Shown one piece after another: positions 22,734 through 30,776 of a stretch of 32,906 nt of DNA. The DNA comes from Pseudomonadota bacterium (lineage in GTDB: Bacteria > Myxococcota_A > UBA9042 > GCA-2863065). Below the pieces are notes generated by a model. The model was not told where the DNA came from. It did no database searches and worked only from the letters and a program-made list of their open reading frames with translations. Each line of letters opens with the position of its first letter. The stretch's first letter is position 1. The position numbers and the translations under genes are program-made. The stretch spans positions 1-32,906 of the forward strand of contig SXOX01000004.1 in the NCBI GenBank assembly GCA_005776585.1, given 5' to 3'.

Positions 22734-23908
22734 TGTACGTACGCGCCCTTGCCACCCTGCTCTCACAATCGACCCGCAGCGTCCTCCTCTTGGGCCCGCG
22801 CCAGGTGGGCAAGTCCACCCTCCTCCACAGCCTAGGCCCGGACCTCACGCTGAATCTGGCCTCGCCTCAGACGTTTCGCGAGTTCGTCGCTCGCCCTGAG
22901 CGATTGGAGCAGGAGCTCCTGGCGGCTCCGCCGACGACCCGCACGGTCTTCCTGGATGAGGTCCAGCGCGTCCCGGCGCTGCTCGATGTCGTGCAGGTCA
23001 TCCTCGACGAATGGCCCGGTCGCTTCCGCTTCCTGCTCTCGGGATCGAGCGCTCGCAAGCTCCGGCGTGGCCACGCCAACCTTCTCCCGGGCCGCGTCCA
23101 CGTCCATCACCTTCATCCGCTGGATGCGCTGGAGCTTGGGACCGACTTCGCTCTCGACCGCGTGATGGCACACGGCTCCTTGCCCGGCATCACTGCGGAG
23201 CCCAACGCCGCCACACGAGCCGCCGACCTGATGGCGTACGCCGATACCTACCTGCGCGAGGAGATTCAGGCCGAGGCGCTCGTTCGCAACGTCGGCGGCT
23301 ATGCCCGATTGCTGGAACTCGTGGCGGCGTCGTCCGGGCGCGTGCTCAACCTTCAGTCGCTGTCGTCGGATGCCGGGCTGCGCCACGAGACCGCGCGCCG
23401 CTACGTCGAGGTCCTCGAGGACACGCTCGTGGCCTTTCGTTTTCCGGCCTTTTCGGGGAGCGACCGTGCCTCGGCGGTCGCCCACCCCAAGCTCTTCCTG
23501 TTCGACCTTGGCGTTCGGAATGCGCTATTGCGTAGACCCTTGGATCGGGTGCTCATCGACGATCGTGGCCTGAGCTTCGAGCACCTCGTGGCCTACGAGC
23601 TGCACCGTCGGTGCGGGTCGCGCTGGCCCGAGGCGCGGCTCTTTCACTTCCGGACCCACGCGGGTGCCGAGGTCGACTTCGTACTGGACGTCGGGGGCGA
23701 GACCTGGGCGATTGAGGTCAAGGCATCGACCGATGTACCCAACGTTCGACTTGCCGGCTTCGCTGCACTCGCGGAGCGGACAGAGGTGAAGCGCAAGCTC
23801 GTTGTCTACGCTGGCCGTCGAAGGCTCGCCGTCAAGGGCGTCGACGTCCTACCGTTTCTCGACTTCGTCGCGCTACTGGGTCGCGAGACGCCCCGTCACA
23901 GCCCCTGA
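22733..23908 (+). CDS. AAA_14/DUF4143 family ATPase
   Basis: A 391-residue P-loop ATPase of the AAA_14 plus DUF4143 type. Walker A is GPRQVGKS at 21-28, Walker B is VFLDEVQ at 72-78, and the sensor strand is FLLSGSSARKL. The middle domain carries TYLREEIQAEALVRN and the winged-helix-like LSSDAGLRHETARRYVEVLE. The C-terminal PD-(D/E)XK-like segment is AEVDFVLDVGGETWAIEVKAS with D, E and K in place. These proteins are common, often mobile or accessory, and of unclear function; links to defence or toxin-like activity have been proposed. GTG at 22733 was chosen from the family N-terminus and sits on an inverted repeat. The gene ends 2 bases from the convergent FHA-protease gene. Confidence 0.92.
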   Translation: MYVRALATLLSQSTRSVLLLGPRQVGKSTLLHSLGPDLTLNLASPQTFREFVARPERLEQELLAAPPTTRTVFLDEVQRVPALLDVVQVILDEWPGRFRFLLSGSSARKLRRGHANLLPGRVHVHHLHPLDALELGTDFALDRVMAHGSLPGITAEPNAATRAADLMAYADTYLREEIQAEALVRNVGGYARLLELVAASSGRVLNLQSLSSDAGLRHETARRYVEVLEDTLVAFRFPAFSGSDRASAVAHPKLFLFDLGVRNALLRRPLDRVLIDDRGLSFEHLVAYELHRRCGSRWPEARLFHFRTHAGAEVDFVLDVGGETWAIEVKASTDVPNVRLAGFAALAERTEVKRKLVVYAGRRRLAVKGVDVLPFLDFVALLGRETPRHSP

Positions 23909-23910
23909 CC

Positions 23911-25212
23911 CTACTTCATCAGCTCCCGCAGGACGTCCACGCGAATGCCGAAGTTCAAGCCATTGGCGTCATACGCCACCACGGCCGAGCGCTTGCCCGT
24001 CGTTGCGTCGACCGTGAAGACCTCCTTCGCCGACAAGCCGCCGTTGTTCACCGCGATGACGCGCCCCTCGGCGTCGAAGATGGGCGACCCCGACGTGCCC
24101 TGGCTGGTCAGCGCCGAGTGCCAGACCATCTTCCCGGTGCGTCCATCACCCGGCGTGTTCTCATACGTCGTGAGCCTGGAGATAATGGCCGCGCGAAAGT
24201 CCGCGGCCGGGCGCTCTTCGTTCATCACTTCGCCTGGAAAGCCCATCGTGTAAATGGCCTGACCGGCCGCGAGCCCAGCCAGCGCCGCGTCGTCCGCGAG
24301 AGACACCGTGACGGGGAGCGGCGCCTTCCCGACGTCGATCTGCACGACCGCGACGTCCGCGGAGAAGGGCGTGTCGCGATAGCCGGGATGCGCCTTCCAG
24401 CGCGTGACCTCGTAGGTGCGCTCTGGAGCCTGGTTCATGCGGGCCTGGATGACCTCGCCAGCCTCGCGCCGGGTTGTGATGGCTGCGACGCAGTGGGAGT
24501 TCGTCGCGAGCACGCCCGACGGATCGATCGCAAACGCCGTACAAAACCCAGTGAGCTTTCCGTCCTTGGCCTTGGCGACCAGCATGAACAACGTAGCCTC
24601 GTACTTCGACGCGATGGTCGTCGCCGCGTCCTTGGCCTGCTCCAGCGCGTCGATCTTGTGCTCCTGGCGCTCCTTGGCCGCCTCGGCGTCGCGCTTGACC
24701 GACCAGATCCAGGCGCCCACGCCGATCCCGGCCCCGACGAGCACGACGCTCATCCCCGCGATCCAGCGCTTGAGCGTGCTGCTTTGCTTCTTGGCCGAGT
24801 CCTCGACCATCACGCGGTAGAACGCCGTTCGACCGAGCTCTGCGGCGCCACCGACCTCGATCGCCTGCGTCGCCTCGACGGCCCTCTCGCCCGTCTCGAC
24901 GAGCTCGAGCCGGACGAGCGGACCTCCCTCGCCAAACTCGACCGTCGTCCCATCGCGCACGGCCGCTGGAGCCGAGAGCCGCTTGCCATCGACGATCGTG
25001 CCGTTCGTCGACGCCAGATCCCGGACCGTGTAGCGCCCCGAGCCGTCGCGCCGCACCTCGGCGTGTCGCGACGAGGCCTTTGGATCCTTCACCGCGTCAA
25101 ACAGGATGTCTGAGCCCTCGCGCCGTCCGAACGACACGACGTCCTGGTCGAACGTAAAGCGTCGCCCGGCGAGCGCGCCACGCACACAGACCACGACCAG
25201 CTGAGTCGCCAT
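23911..25212 (-). CDS. FHA domain, transmembrane, trypsin-like serine protease
   Basis: A 433-residue protein. Residues 1-105 form an FHA domain (phosphothreonine-binding) with G29R30, S48xH50 and T69N70G71. One transmembrane helix spans about 152-171. A short helical linker precedes a trypsin/HtrA-like protease domain with H240 (TNSHCV), D286 (SADVAVV) and S374 (GTSGSP) as a complete triad. With the FHA domain in the cytoplasm, the protease would be periplasmic, so cytoplasmic phosphorylation could control envelope proteolysis (inference). No PDZ domain is present, unlike DegP. A Ser/Thr kinase is encoded about 11 kb away in this window and is a possible partner. Confidence 0.92.
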   Translation of the reverse strand: MATQLVVVCVRGALAGRRFTFDQDVVSFGRREGSDILFDAVKDPKASSRHAEVRRDGSGRYTVRDLASTNGTIVDGKRLSAPAAVRDGTTVEFGEGGPLVRLELVETGERAVEATQAIEVGGAAELGRTAFYRVMVEDSAKKQSSTLKRWIAGMSVVLVGAGIGVGAWIWSVKRDAEAAKERQEHKIDALEQAKDAATTIASKYEATLFMLVAKAKDGKLTGFCTAFAIDPSGVLATNSHCVAAITTRREAGEVIQARMNQAPERTYEVTRWKAHPGYRDTPFSADVAVVQIDVGKAPLPVTVSLADDAALAGLAAGQAIYTMGFPGEVMNEERPAADFRAAIISRLTTYENTPGDGRTGKMVWHSALTSQGTSGSPIFDAEGRVIAVNNGGLSAKEVFTVDATTGKRSAVVAYDANGLNFGIRVDVLRELMK

Positions 25213-25223
25213 CTTGGGTGCCC

Positions 25224-25964
25224 CTACAGCGTCACGGGCACGGTCCCAAGGCCCGTGTAGCCATTCCCGAGCTCCTTCCAGCCCCCCGCCGGATCGTTGC
25301 TCGGCCCGACATAGACCCGATAGCTCTCCGCGATGCCTCCGGTGTCCTCGGCCGCCTCGTAGACGCGGATGATGTCGCCCGACTGCAGGGCGACGCCCGT
25401 GCCAAAGCTCACGAGCAGCGCCCCGCCGTTCAGGCTGACGGAGCCGGCGAGGGGCGTCGCGTCAGGTTTGCCGAGCGCGGTCTGCTCGTCGCCGGTCTTG
25501 TTGTCGCAGATCTTCCCATACTTCCAGGGGTCGGCGTCGATGGCGCTCACGACCTCGGTCGCGAACCCGAGTGTCGTCCCGCCCCGGATGAGCTCCACGG
25601 CGTCGATATCGGCGCCCGGGTTGTTGAAGGTGTTGCAGGTCTTGACCGACTCGTTGTTCGGGTCGTCCAGAAGTCGGACCCACAGGAATGGCCCTTGGAC
25701 ACCGGAGTCCTCGATGTAGAGCTCCGGCTTCGGCCCCGGATCCGGCGGCAGATCCGGCGGCACGTCGGGCGGCAAATCCGGCGGCAGGTCGGGACCCACG
25801 TCTGCGAGCACGTCGGGGACATCGAGGACGCCGCTCGCGTCGCGCCCCGCGTCGACACCGGCATCAATGAGCGTTCCCGCGTCCGACGGCGGCGCCACGA
25901 CCTCGGACTTGCCGCCGCACCCGAGCCACGTCCCTATCAGGCCTGCCATCACCATTCGTCGCAT
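25224..25964 (-). CDS. Lipoprotein with Pro-Asp repeat linker
   Basis: A 246-residue lipoprotein. ATG 25964 follows a strong GGGAGG ribosome-binding site 6 bases upstream and gives a signal ending TWLGCGG (C16); the in-frame ATG at 25982 is less well placed. The mature N-terminus is Asp/Ala-rich, then a low-complexity run DLPPDLPPDVPPDLPPD. The C-terminal domain of about 165 residues contains LYIEDSGVQGPFLWVRLLD, two cysteines, DIDAVEL, and ends YRVYVGPSNDP to VPVTL. It looks like an all-beta secreted domain and is not recognised. It is 11 bases upstream of the FHA-protease gene on the same strand, so the two may be co-expressed. Confidence 0.87.
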   Translation of the reverse strand: MRRMVMAGLIGTWLGCGGKSEVVAPPSDAGTLIDAGVDAGRDASGVLDVPDVLADVGPDLPPDLPPDVPPDLPPDPGPKPELYIEDSGVQGPFLWVRLLDDPNNESVKTCNTFNNPGADIDAVELIRGGTTLGFATEVVSAIDADPWKYGKICDNKTGDEQTALGKPDATPLAGSVSLNGGALLVSFGTGVALQSGDIIRVYEAAEDTGGIAESYRVYVGPSNDPAGGWKELGNGYTGLGTVPVTL

Positions 25965-26040
25965 GTCGTCCTCCCATCGCACGGCCCGAGCATGTCACGT
26001 CGTGCGCCGACCGACCAGAAACGTCGCCGCATCGTCACAG

Positions 26041-26069
26041 TTGACAGGCGCCGTGCCGGACACAACGAT
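26041..26069 (+). promoter_or_regulatory. Candidate promoter for Uma2 copy 2
   Basis: A perfect TTGACA -35 box at 26041-26046 is followed, after 17 bases, by AACGAT at 26064-26069, which matches 3 of 6 positions of a -10 box. The predicted transcription start falls at about the ATG at 26076, so the mRNA could be leaderless. The -10 match is weak. Confidence 0.35.
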
Positions 26070-26075
26070 TGCGTC

Positions 26076-26681
26076 ATGGAGACCGCCGCCGCGCTGCTCG
26101 ACTCCCTGGGTTCACGACCCCGCGTTCGACCGACGTTTGCCGACATCGAAGCCCTCCCCGAGCACCTGCGAGGCGAGATCCTCAATGGTATGCTGGTCAT
26201 GAGCCCGCGTCCTGCGATGACGCACATCCACGTCTCCTCGCAGCTCGGCGGCCTCATCATGGCGGCCATGGGCGTCGGGATGCCGCGGCCCGGAGGCTGG
26301 TGGATCGAGTTCGAACCCGAGCTTCACCTCGACGTGGATCCCGACTACCTCGTCGTCGTGCCCGACATTGCGGGCTGGCGGGTCGAGACCCTTCCGGAGC
26401 TTCCCTTGACGCCGGCGTGCAGCGTCGTCCCCGATTGGGTCTGCGAGGTGCTGTCCCCAGGAACGGAGGGCACCGACCGTGCGCTCAAGCTCCCCTTCTA
26501 TGGACGCGCTGGCGTGCGCCACGTCTGGATCGTCGATCCGCTGGAGCGAACGCTCGAGGTCTACGAGAACGACGCCGGCTGGCGTTTGATCGCGACCCAC
26601 GCCTCCGAGCGCGACGCAGTGGTCCGCGCAGCGCCATTTCTGGGAACCGAGCTCCCCTTCGCACGCATGTTCGGCCGGTAG
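26076..26681 (+). CDS. Uma2 family endonuclease-like protein (copy 2)
   Basis: A 201-residue Uma2/DUF820 protein, the same length as the copy at 22084-22689 and alignable over most of its length. Motifs: GEILNGMLVMSPRP, GGWWIEFEPELHL (E82), VVPDIAGW (D97), DWVCEVLSPGT (E124), K138 and FYGRAGVRHVWIVDP. All expected nuclease residues are kept. The ATG at 26076 was chosen by alignment to copy 1 and because a TTGACA box lies 30 bases upstream; the frame stays open much further upstream as a shadow of the divergent lipoprotein gene. The stop is 7 bases from the convergent UbiB-like gene. Confidence 0.9.
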   Translation: METAAALLDSLGSRPRVRPTFADIEALPEHLRGEILNGMLVMSPRPAMTHIHVSSQLGGLIMAAMGVGMPRPGGWWIEFEPELHLDVDPDYLVVVPDIAGWRVETLPELPLTPACSVVPDWVCEVLSPGTEGTDRALKLPFYGRAGVRHVWIVDPLERTLEVYENDAGWRLIATHASERDAVVRAAPFLGTELPFARMFGR

Positions 26682-26688
26682 CGGTCCG

Positions 26689-28041
26689 TCAGGTGGGCGC
26701 CGCCTCGGGCACCACCTGACGCAGCAGCTCAGGCGCGCGCGACAGCACCTCGAACAGGTACGGCTGCACGAACGTGAACATGTCGAAGGTCGGGTCGAGC
26801 TTCTTGCCGAGTCCCTCGACGACGAGCATCGCGATGTTGACGGTCGTAAACGCCGCGTCGGCCCGCAGCCGATGCCTCCGGGCGATGTCGAAGACCTGCC
26901 CGATGAGCACCGACATCTCCAGGTCCCCGATGGCCTTGCCCTGCGTCGACGCGACCAGCTTGCACACGTCCGCCTCGTACTCCGCGTAGTCAGGCACGGC
27001 CTTGTGGGGTGAGCCCTCGTACAGGAAGCGGGCGACGGTGCGGCCGTCGTTCCGCGCGAGCGCCAGGATCGTCGCGGCCAGGCCGTTGCGGCGCGTGTCG
27101 TCGAGCAGCCCGACCATGCCGAGGTCGATGAGCACGACCTTGTGATCCGGCTGATACAGGATGTTCCCGGGATGCAGATCGGCGTGCACGAAGCCGTGGC
27201 TATAGACCATGTGGAGGATGGCTCGTGCGCCGATGCGCGCTAGCCGCTTCGTGTCGAGCCCGAGCCGATCGAGCTCCGTGTCCTTGACGCCGTTCACAAA
27301 CTCCATCGTGAGCACCGCCTCGCCGCAGAGCGGCTCGAAGAGCGCGGGGAAGCGGATGTCGGGATCGCCCTTGAAGTTCTCCTGGAAGCGCCGGTTGTTG
27401 GCGGCCTCCTTTCGGAAGTCGAGCTGCTCGCGCACCGCGAAACAGAACTCGTGCACCGTGGCCTCGGGCGAGAGCAGGTGCACCGTCGGGATCCACGAGA
27501 CGAGGCGGGCCAGCAGCACCATGACGGACTCGTCGAAGGCGACCTGGCGCGGTACCTCCGGTCGACGCACCTTCACCGCGACGACCGTGCCGTCCTCGAG
27601 CACGGCGCGGTGGACCTGGGCGACCGACGCCGAGGCGATGGGCGCGCGCTCGAACGACGCGAAGGCCGTCTCCAGCGAGCGGCCCAGGTCGGTCTCTACT
27701 ACGGTACGAATCTCTGAAAATGGCCGTGGTGGGACCTTGTCCTGGAGATTCGCGAGCTCGTCGATGACCGGTCGCGGCAGGATGTCGGGTCGTGTCGAGA
27801 GGATCTGGCCCACCTTGATGAACGTCGCGCCCAGATGCTGGAGCGTGAGCCGAAACACGAAGGCCGCGTGCCGGAGCACTGCCGCGCGACGTCCTTCGCC
27901 GGCCCGCGCTGCGAGACCGGGCCACAGGAGCAGGACTGGGACCCACAGCCAGAAGTGGAAGAACGCGGCCGTGCACCGAAACACGATCCAGCTCATCCGG
28001 GACATGGCGCCGAGCACGTTCACCGCGCGCGACGCTATCAC
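26689..28041 (-). CDS. UbiB/ABC1/AarF family kinase-like protein
   Basis: A 450-residue member of the UbiB (ABC1/ADCK) atypical kinase-like family, linked to ubiquinone or other isoprenoid-quinone biosynthesis. Hallmarks: KVGQ at 76-79, the Ala-rich nucleotide-loop region ASASVAQVH (136-144), K157, HADLHPGN at 286-293 and DLGM at 306-309. A hydrophobic stretch at about 17-43 suggests an N-terminal membrane anchor, while the C-terminus lacks the paired transmembrane helices of many UbiB proteins. GTG at 28041 was chosen because GAGG lies 7 bases upstream; an ATG at 28005 lacks such a site. No quinone biosynthesis genes are nearby. Confidence 0.92.
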   Translation of the reverse strand: MIASRAVNVLGAMSRMSWIVFRCTAAFFHFWLWVPVLLLWPGLAARAGEGRRAAVLRHAAFVFRLTLQHLGATFIKVGQILSTRPDILPRPVIDELANLQDKVPPRPFSEIRTVVETDLGRSLETAFASFERAPIASASVAQVHRAVLEDGTVVAVKVRRPEVPRQVAFDESVMVLLARLVSWIPTVHLLSPEATVHEFCFAVREQLDFRKEAANNRRFQENFKGDPDIRFPALFEPLCGEAVLTMEFVNGVKDTELDRLGLDTKRLARIGARAILHMVYSHGFVHADLHPGNILYQPDHKVVLIDLGMVGLLDDTRRNGLAATILALARNDGRTVARFLYEGSPHKAVPDYAEYEADVCKLVASTQGKAIGDLEMSVLIGQVFDIARRHRLRADAAFTTVNIAMLVVEGLGKKLDPTFDMFTFVQPYLFEVLSRAPELLRQVVPEAAPT

Positions 28042-28098
28042 CGTCGGGCCTCGGTGTCCCTGTTGATCGCGGGCTCAGCCGCCGCTAGGCTCGACTAG

Positions 28099-28629
28099 GT
28101 GTTCCTGGCTCGAGCGATAGCGCATCTTGGACTGCGGAGACCTGCGGACGCCGTCATCGCCCTCTTTCTTTTGACGTGGGTCGGATGCGCACCGACCGCC
28201 CGTTACGGAAATTCCGTCGTAAAGAATAGCGGCTTCGTCTGGGCGGCGGTTCCGACCGGCCGCGGATGGCACTGCTATGCAATCAACTATGGTCGCGTCG
28301 TGGCCCGCGATCGGCATGGGCACGAGACGCTGGATGCCGATTCGCACATGTACGGCGGGCTGTGCTCGCGCGAGCGGCTCCGCTGCGAATCCGAGCGAAA
28401 GCGCGAGAAGACCTTTTGGTCCACCGGCCGCGGGCGAAATGGGCTCAGGCACATGGACGCCGCGTGTAAGTTCAATGCGAGCGCCTTCTGTTTCAGTACC
28501 GTCAGGATCGGCGAGAGCCGAGCCTTCGCCCATTGTCGTGCGTCGATGCGCGCGTGCCTGGACGGCATCGAGAGCTCCGCGCAGTCCCGGGAGTACTCGG
28601 AGATCTCCGGTTGCGTCGCCGCCAAATAG
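28099..28629 (+). CDS. Small Cys-rich lipoprotein of unknown function
   Basis: A 176-residue putative lipoprotein from GTG 28099. The signal ends FLLTWVGC (C30). The mature part has eight further cysteines at 59, 89, 96, 123, 131, 146, 153 and 172, an even number consistent with four disulfides. Sequence landmarks are GRGWHCYAINYG, GGLCSRERLRC and NASAFCF. No known domain is recognised. It is the first gene of the plus-strand block that ends with the seleno-redoxin. Confidence 0.8.
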   Translation: MFLARAIAHLGLRRPADAVIALFLLTWVGCAPTARYGNSVVKNSGFVWAAVPTGRGWHCYAINYGRVVARDRHGHETLDADSHMYGGLCSRERLRCESERKREKTFWSTGRGRNGLRHMDAACKFNASAFCFSTVRIGESRAFAHCRASMRACLDGIESSAQSREYSEISGCVAAK

Positions 28630-28653
28630 TGCACCTGGTTCGTTGCATGCACT

Positions 28654-28688
28654 CGCGAATCGAGGGCATCGTCGTGCCCCAGTTCGCG
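28654..28688. other. Two-part hairpin between lipoprotein genes
   Basis: CGCGAA (28654-28659) pairs with TTCGCG (28683-28688), and GGGCA (28664-28668) pairs with TGCCC (28675-28679), around a 6-base loop and a 4/3 internal loop. It lies 25 bases after one stop and 15 bases before the next GTG. It could be a terminator or a 5'-leader structure; no T-tract is present. Confidence 0.45.
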
Positions 28689-28702
28689 TATGATCCTGGC
28701 CC

Positions 28703-30733
28703 GTGAGGCTGCTCTCCCACGCAATCGTGGTCTTTGGCGCCGCGCTCGGCGTGAGCTGTGGCGGCACCGCGACCTCTGCCGCTCGCTGTCAGAAGGGTGA
28801 CCGCGTCTGCGGCGGCAATGCCGTGTTCGTCTGCGACGTCGACCGGGGGGAGCTCGTCCCCGAGCGCGTGTGCGGACCCGGGACCACGTGTGACGACGGG
28901 CAGTGCGCTCTGGTCGGGACGCCGCCGCTGACCTTCCCCGACGCGACGAGCGCGGCGGACGGCACCCCGGGTCCCACTTCCGACTGCGGCGCCTGCGACA
29001 GCGTCGCGATGCCTGAGGTCGCGCCGGTCGTCGACGTCGTGACCGCCGAAGCGATGCCCATCGACGTGGCGCCACAGATCGATGTGCTCAAGCCACCCGA
29101 TCCCGGCCCGGACCTGCCCGCCACCCCCGACGTGCCGATCATTCCCGATGTGCCAGTCGTTCCCGACGTGCCGCCCGCTCAAGACGTGCCGGTCCTCCCC
29201 GACATCGCGGACGTCCCTGACGTCCCTGACGTGCCCAAGCCGCCGCCGTGCGGCAACGGCAAGCTCGACCCGGGTGAAGCGTGCGACAAGGCCATCCTCG
29301 GTGGACCGGGTGCCTGTCCGGCGACCTGTCCGCCGACCGCGGGCTGTACGAGCTACGTCCATAGCGGCGACGCGCAGACGTGCACCGCCAAGTGCGCGCC
29401 CGTGGAGCTGACTGAGCTCATCGCCGGCGACGCCTGCTGCCCGGCCGGTGCGACCCAGAAGACCGACGCCGACTGTCCGCCGACCGAGTGCGGCAACGGC
29501 AAGGTCGAGCCCGGCGAGGCCTGCGATGGGACGGCCCTTGCCGGCAAGACCTGCCTCGCCCTCGGCTTCGGGCAAGGCGGCGCGCCGTCGTGTCTCCCAG
29601 ATTGCACGCTCTCGACGCTCACCTGCACCGGCGGTCACATCCTGGCCTACGAAAAGGTCAACCAGCTCGCCATCGTGGGGACCTTCACCCGCGTGCGATG
29701 GCACCCGTCGGGGACCTTCGCGCTGCTGCTGGCGTCCTCGGGCGACCTCGTGCGCTACGACCCGGCGACTGCGTCGATCGCCAAGCTCGACAAGCCCGGC
29801 GCGACCGCGACCGACCTCGACGTGAGCCCCGACGGCGCGTTTTTTCTCGTCGTGGGCACGGGCTCCGACAAGGCTGGCCGGATCTGGCGCGTCAGCGTGA
29901 CGCTGGAGACTCCTCCTGCGCCCCCGACCTTGACGGTGATCGAGAGCGTCAAGCTCACCCTTGGCGGGGCTCCCGTGGCCGTGGCCGTGGCGCCCAACGG
30001 CATCGACTGGGTGGCGGCAGCGCCTGGCGCGCAGTACATCAACTACCTGTTTCGCTGGGAACCGGACAGTAGCGCCGCTGGCGGGGGCAAGCTCACCAAG
30101 ACCAAGGGCTACAACGCGAGCGCGAGCGTGACCGACGTCATGTGGTCCGACGGCAAGGACGGTCCTTACGGCACCGCGCTCGCCGTCGTGACCTCCGACG
30201 GTGGCAACGGCGCGGACTCGAAGTCCTGGGTGCTCGACACGGACCTGCTCGTCGGTAACGCGTGGAGCCCCGGTTTTGGCAACCCCGGTCACGCCGGGTG
30301 GCGGCCGATGGGCGACTTTGGTTTCCTGTGCGCGACCAGCACCAATGGCGTCTACGTCCTGAATGGCACCTGGTCCAAGGCCACGATCCCCAGCAACGGC
30401 TCGGTCTATGGCCTGGGCTGGAAGAGCGACGGCAGCCGCGCGCTGCTGGTCGGCCGCCCGGCGGGGCTCCCCATGGCAGGGACCGTCATCGACTACCGCG
30501 CCGGGGGCGCCAAACCGTACGACGCGAACGCCTTCGTCGCCCAGCCCATCGGCGGGTGGGCCGACCCTCCGTGGAACGGCAACTCGAACATGAGCCTCTT
30601 CGGCGTCGACTTTCGGCCGGGTGCCTGCGACGAAGGGCTCGTCGTTGGCAGCCACAACGGCACGTCGTTCAGCCCGACGTTTGCGACCATCGCCCGCTTC
30701 TGGGATCTCGACGACGCGGACTGCGCGCCATGA
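28703..30733 (+). CDS. Cys-rich lipoprotein with Pro-Asp linker and propeller-like domain
   Basis: A 676-residue putative lipoprotein from GTG 28703, signal ending LGVSC (C19). An N-terminal Cys module (RCQKGDRVCGGNAVFVCD to CALV) is followed by a long linker rich in PDVP repeats. Two myxobacterial-type repeats follow, CGNGKLDPGEACD and CGNGKVEPGEACD, known from surface proteins of this group. The remaining 370 residues form a WD40/PD40-like propeller (VRWHPSGTFALLLASSGDLVRYD, DVSPDGAFFLVVG, GLGWKSDGSRALLVG). No enzyme motif is seen. It ends 43 bases before the putative selenoprotein gene and is probably co-transcribed with it, so it could be a partner or a redox substrate (inference). Confidence 0.9.
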   Translation: MRLLSHAIVVFGAALGVSCGGTATSAARCQKGDRVCGGNAVFVCDVDRGELVPERVCGPGTTCDDGQCALVGTPPLTFPDATSAADGTPGPTSDCGACDSVAMPEVAPVVDVVTAEAMPIDVAPQIDVLKPPDPGPDLPATPDVPIIPDVPVVPDVPPAQDVPVLPDIADVPDVPDVPKPPPCGNGKLDPGEACDKAILGGPGACPATCPPTAGCTSYVHSGDAQTCTAKCAPVELTELIAGDACCPAGATQKTDADCPPTECGNGKVEPGEACDGTALAGKTCLALGFGQGGAPSCLPDCTLSTLTCTGGHILAYEKVNQLAIVGTFTRVRWHPSGTFALLLASSGDLVRYDPATASIAKLDKPGATATDLDVSPDGAFFLVVGTGSDKAGRIWRVSVTLETPPAPPTLTVIESVKLTLGGAPVAVAVAPNGIDWVAAAPGAQYINYLFRWEPDSSAAGGGKLTKTKGYNASASVTDVMWSDGKDGPYGTALAVVTSDGGNGADSKSWVLDTDLLVGNAWSPGFGNPGHAGWRPMGDFGFLCATSTNGVYVLNGTWSKATIPSNGSVYGLGWKSDGSRALLVGRPAGLPMAGTVIDYRAGGAKPYDANAFVAQPIGGWADPPWNGNSNMSLFGVDFRPGACDEGLVVGSHNGTSFSPTFATIARFWDLDDADCAP

Positions 30734-30776
30734 CCGCGCTCTTGTCCCGACCGCAGCCGGCGCGTACAACGGGCCG

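Noticed and set aside
22733-23908. Restriction or transposon-borne ATPase
   Set aside because: No methyltransferase, transposase or terminal repeats are seen nearby; Walker motifs and the C-terminal nuclease-like segment fit AAA_14/DUF4143 better.
25744-25800. Non-coding minisatellite (GGCGGCAGATCC-like repeats)
   Set aside because: It encodes the Pro-Asp linker (DLPPD units) of a lipoprotein, a common feature of such linkers, and similar PDVP runs occur in the 28703-30733 gene.
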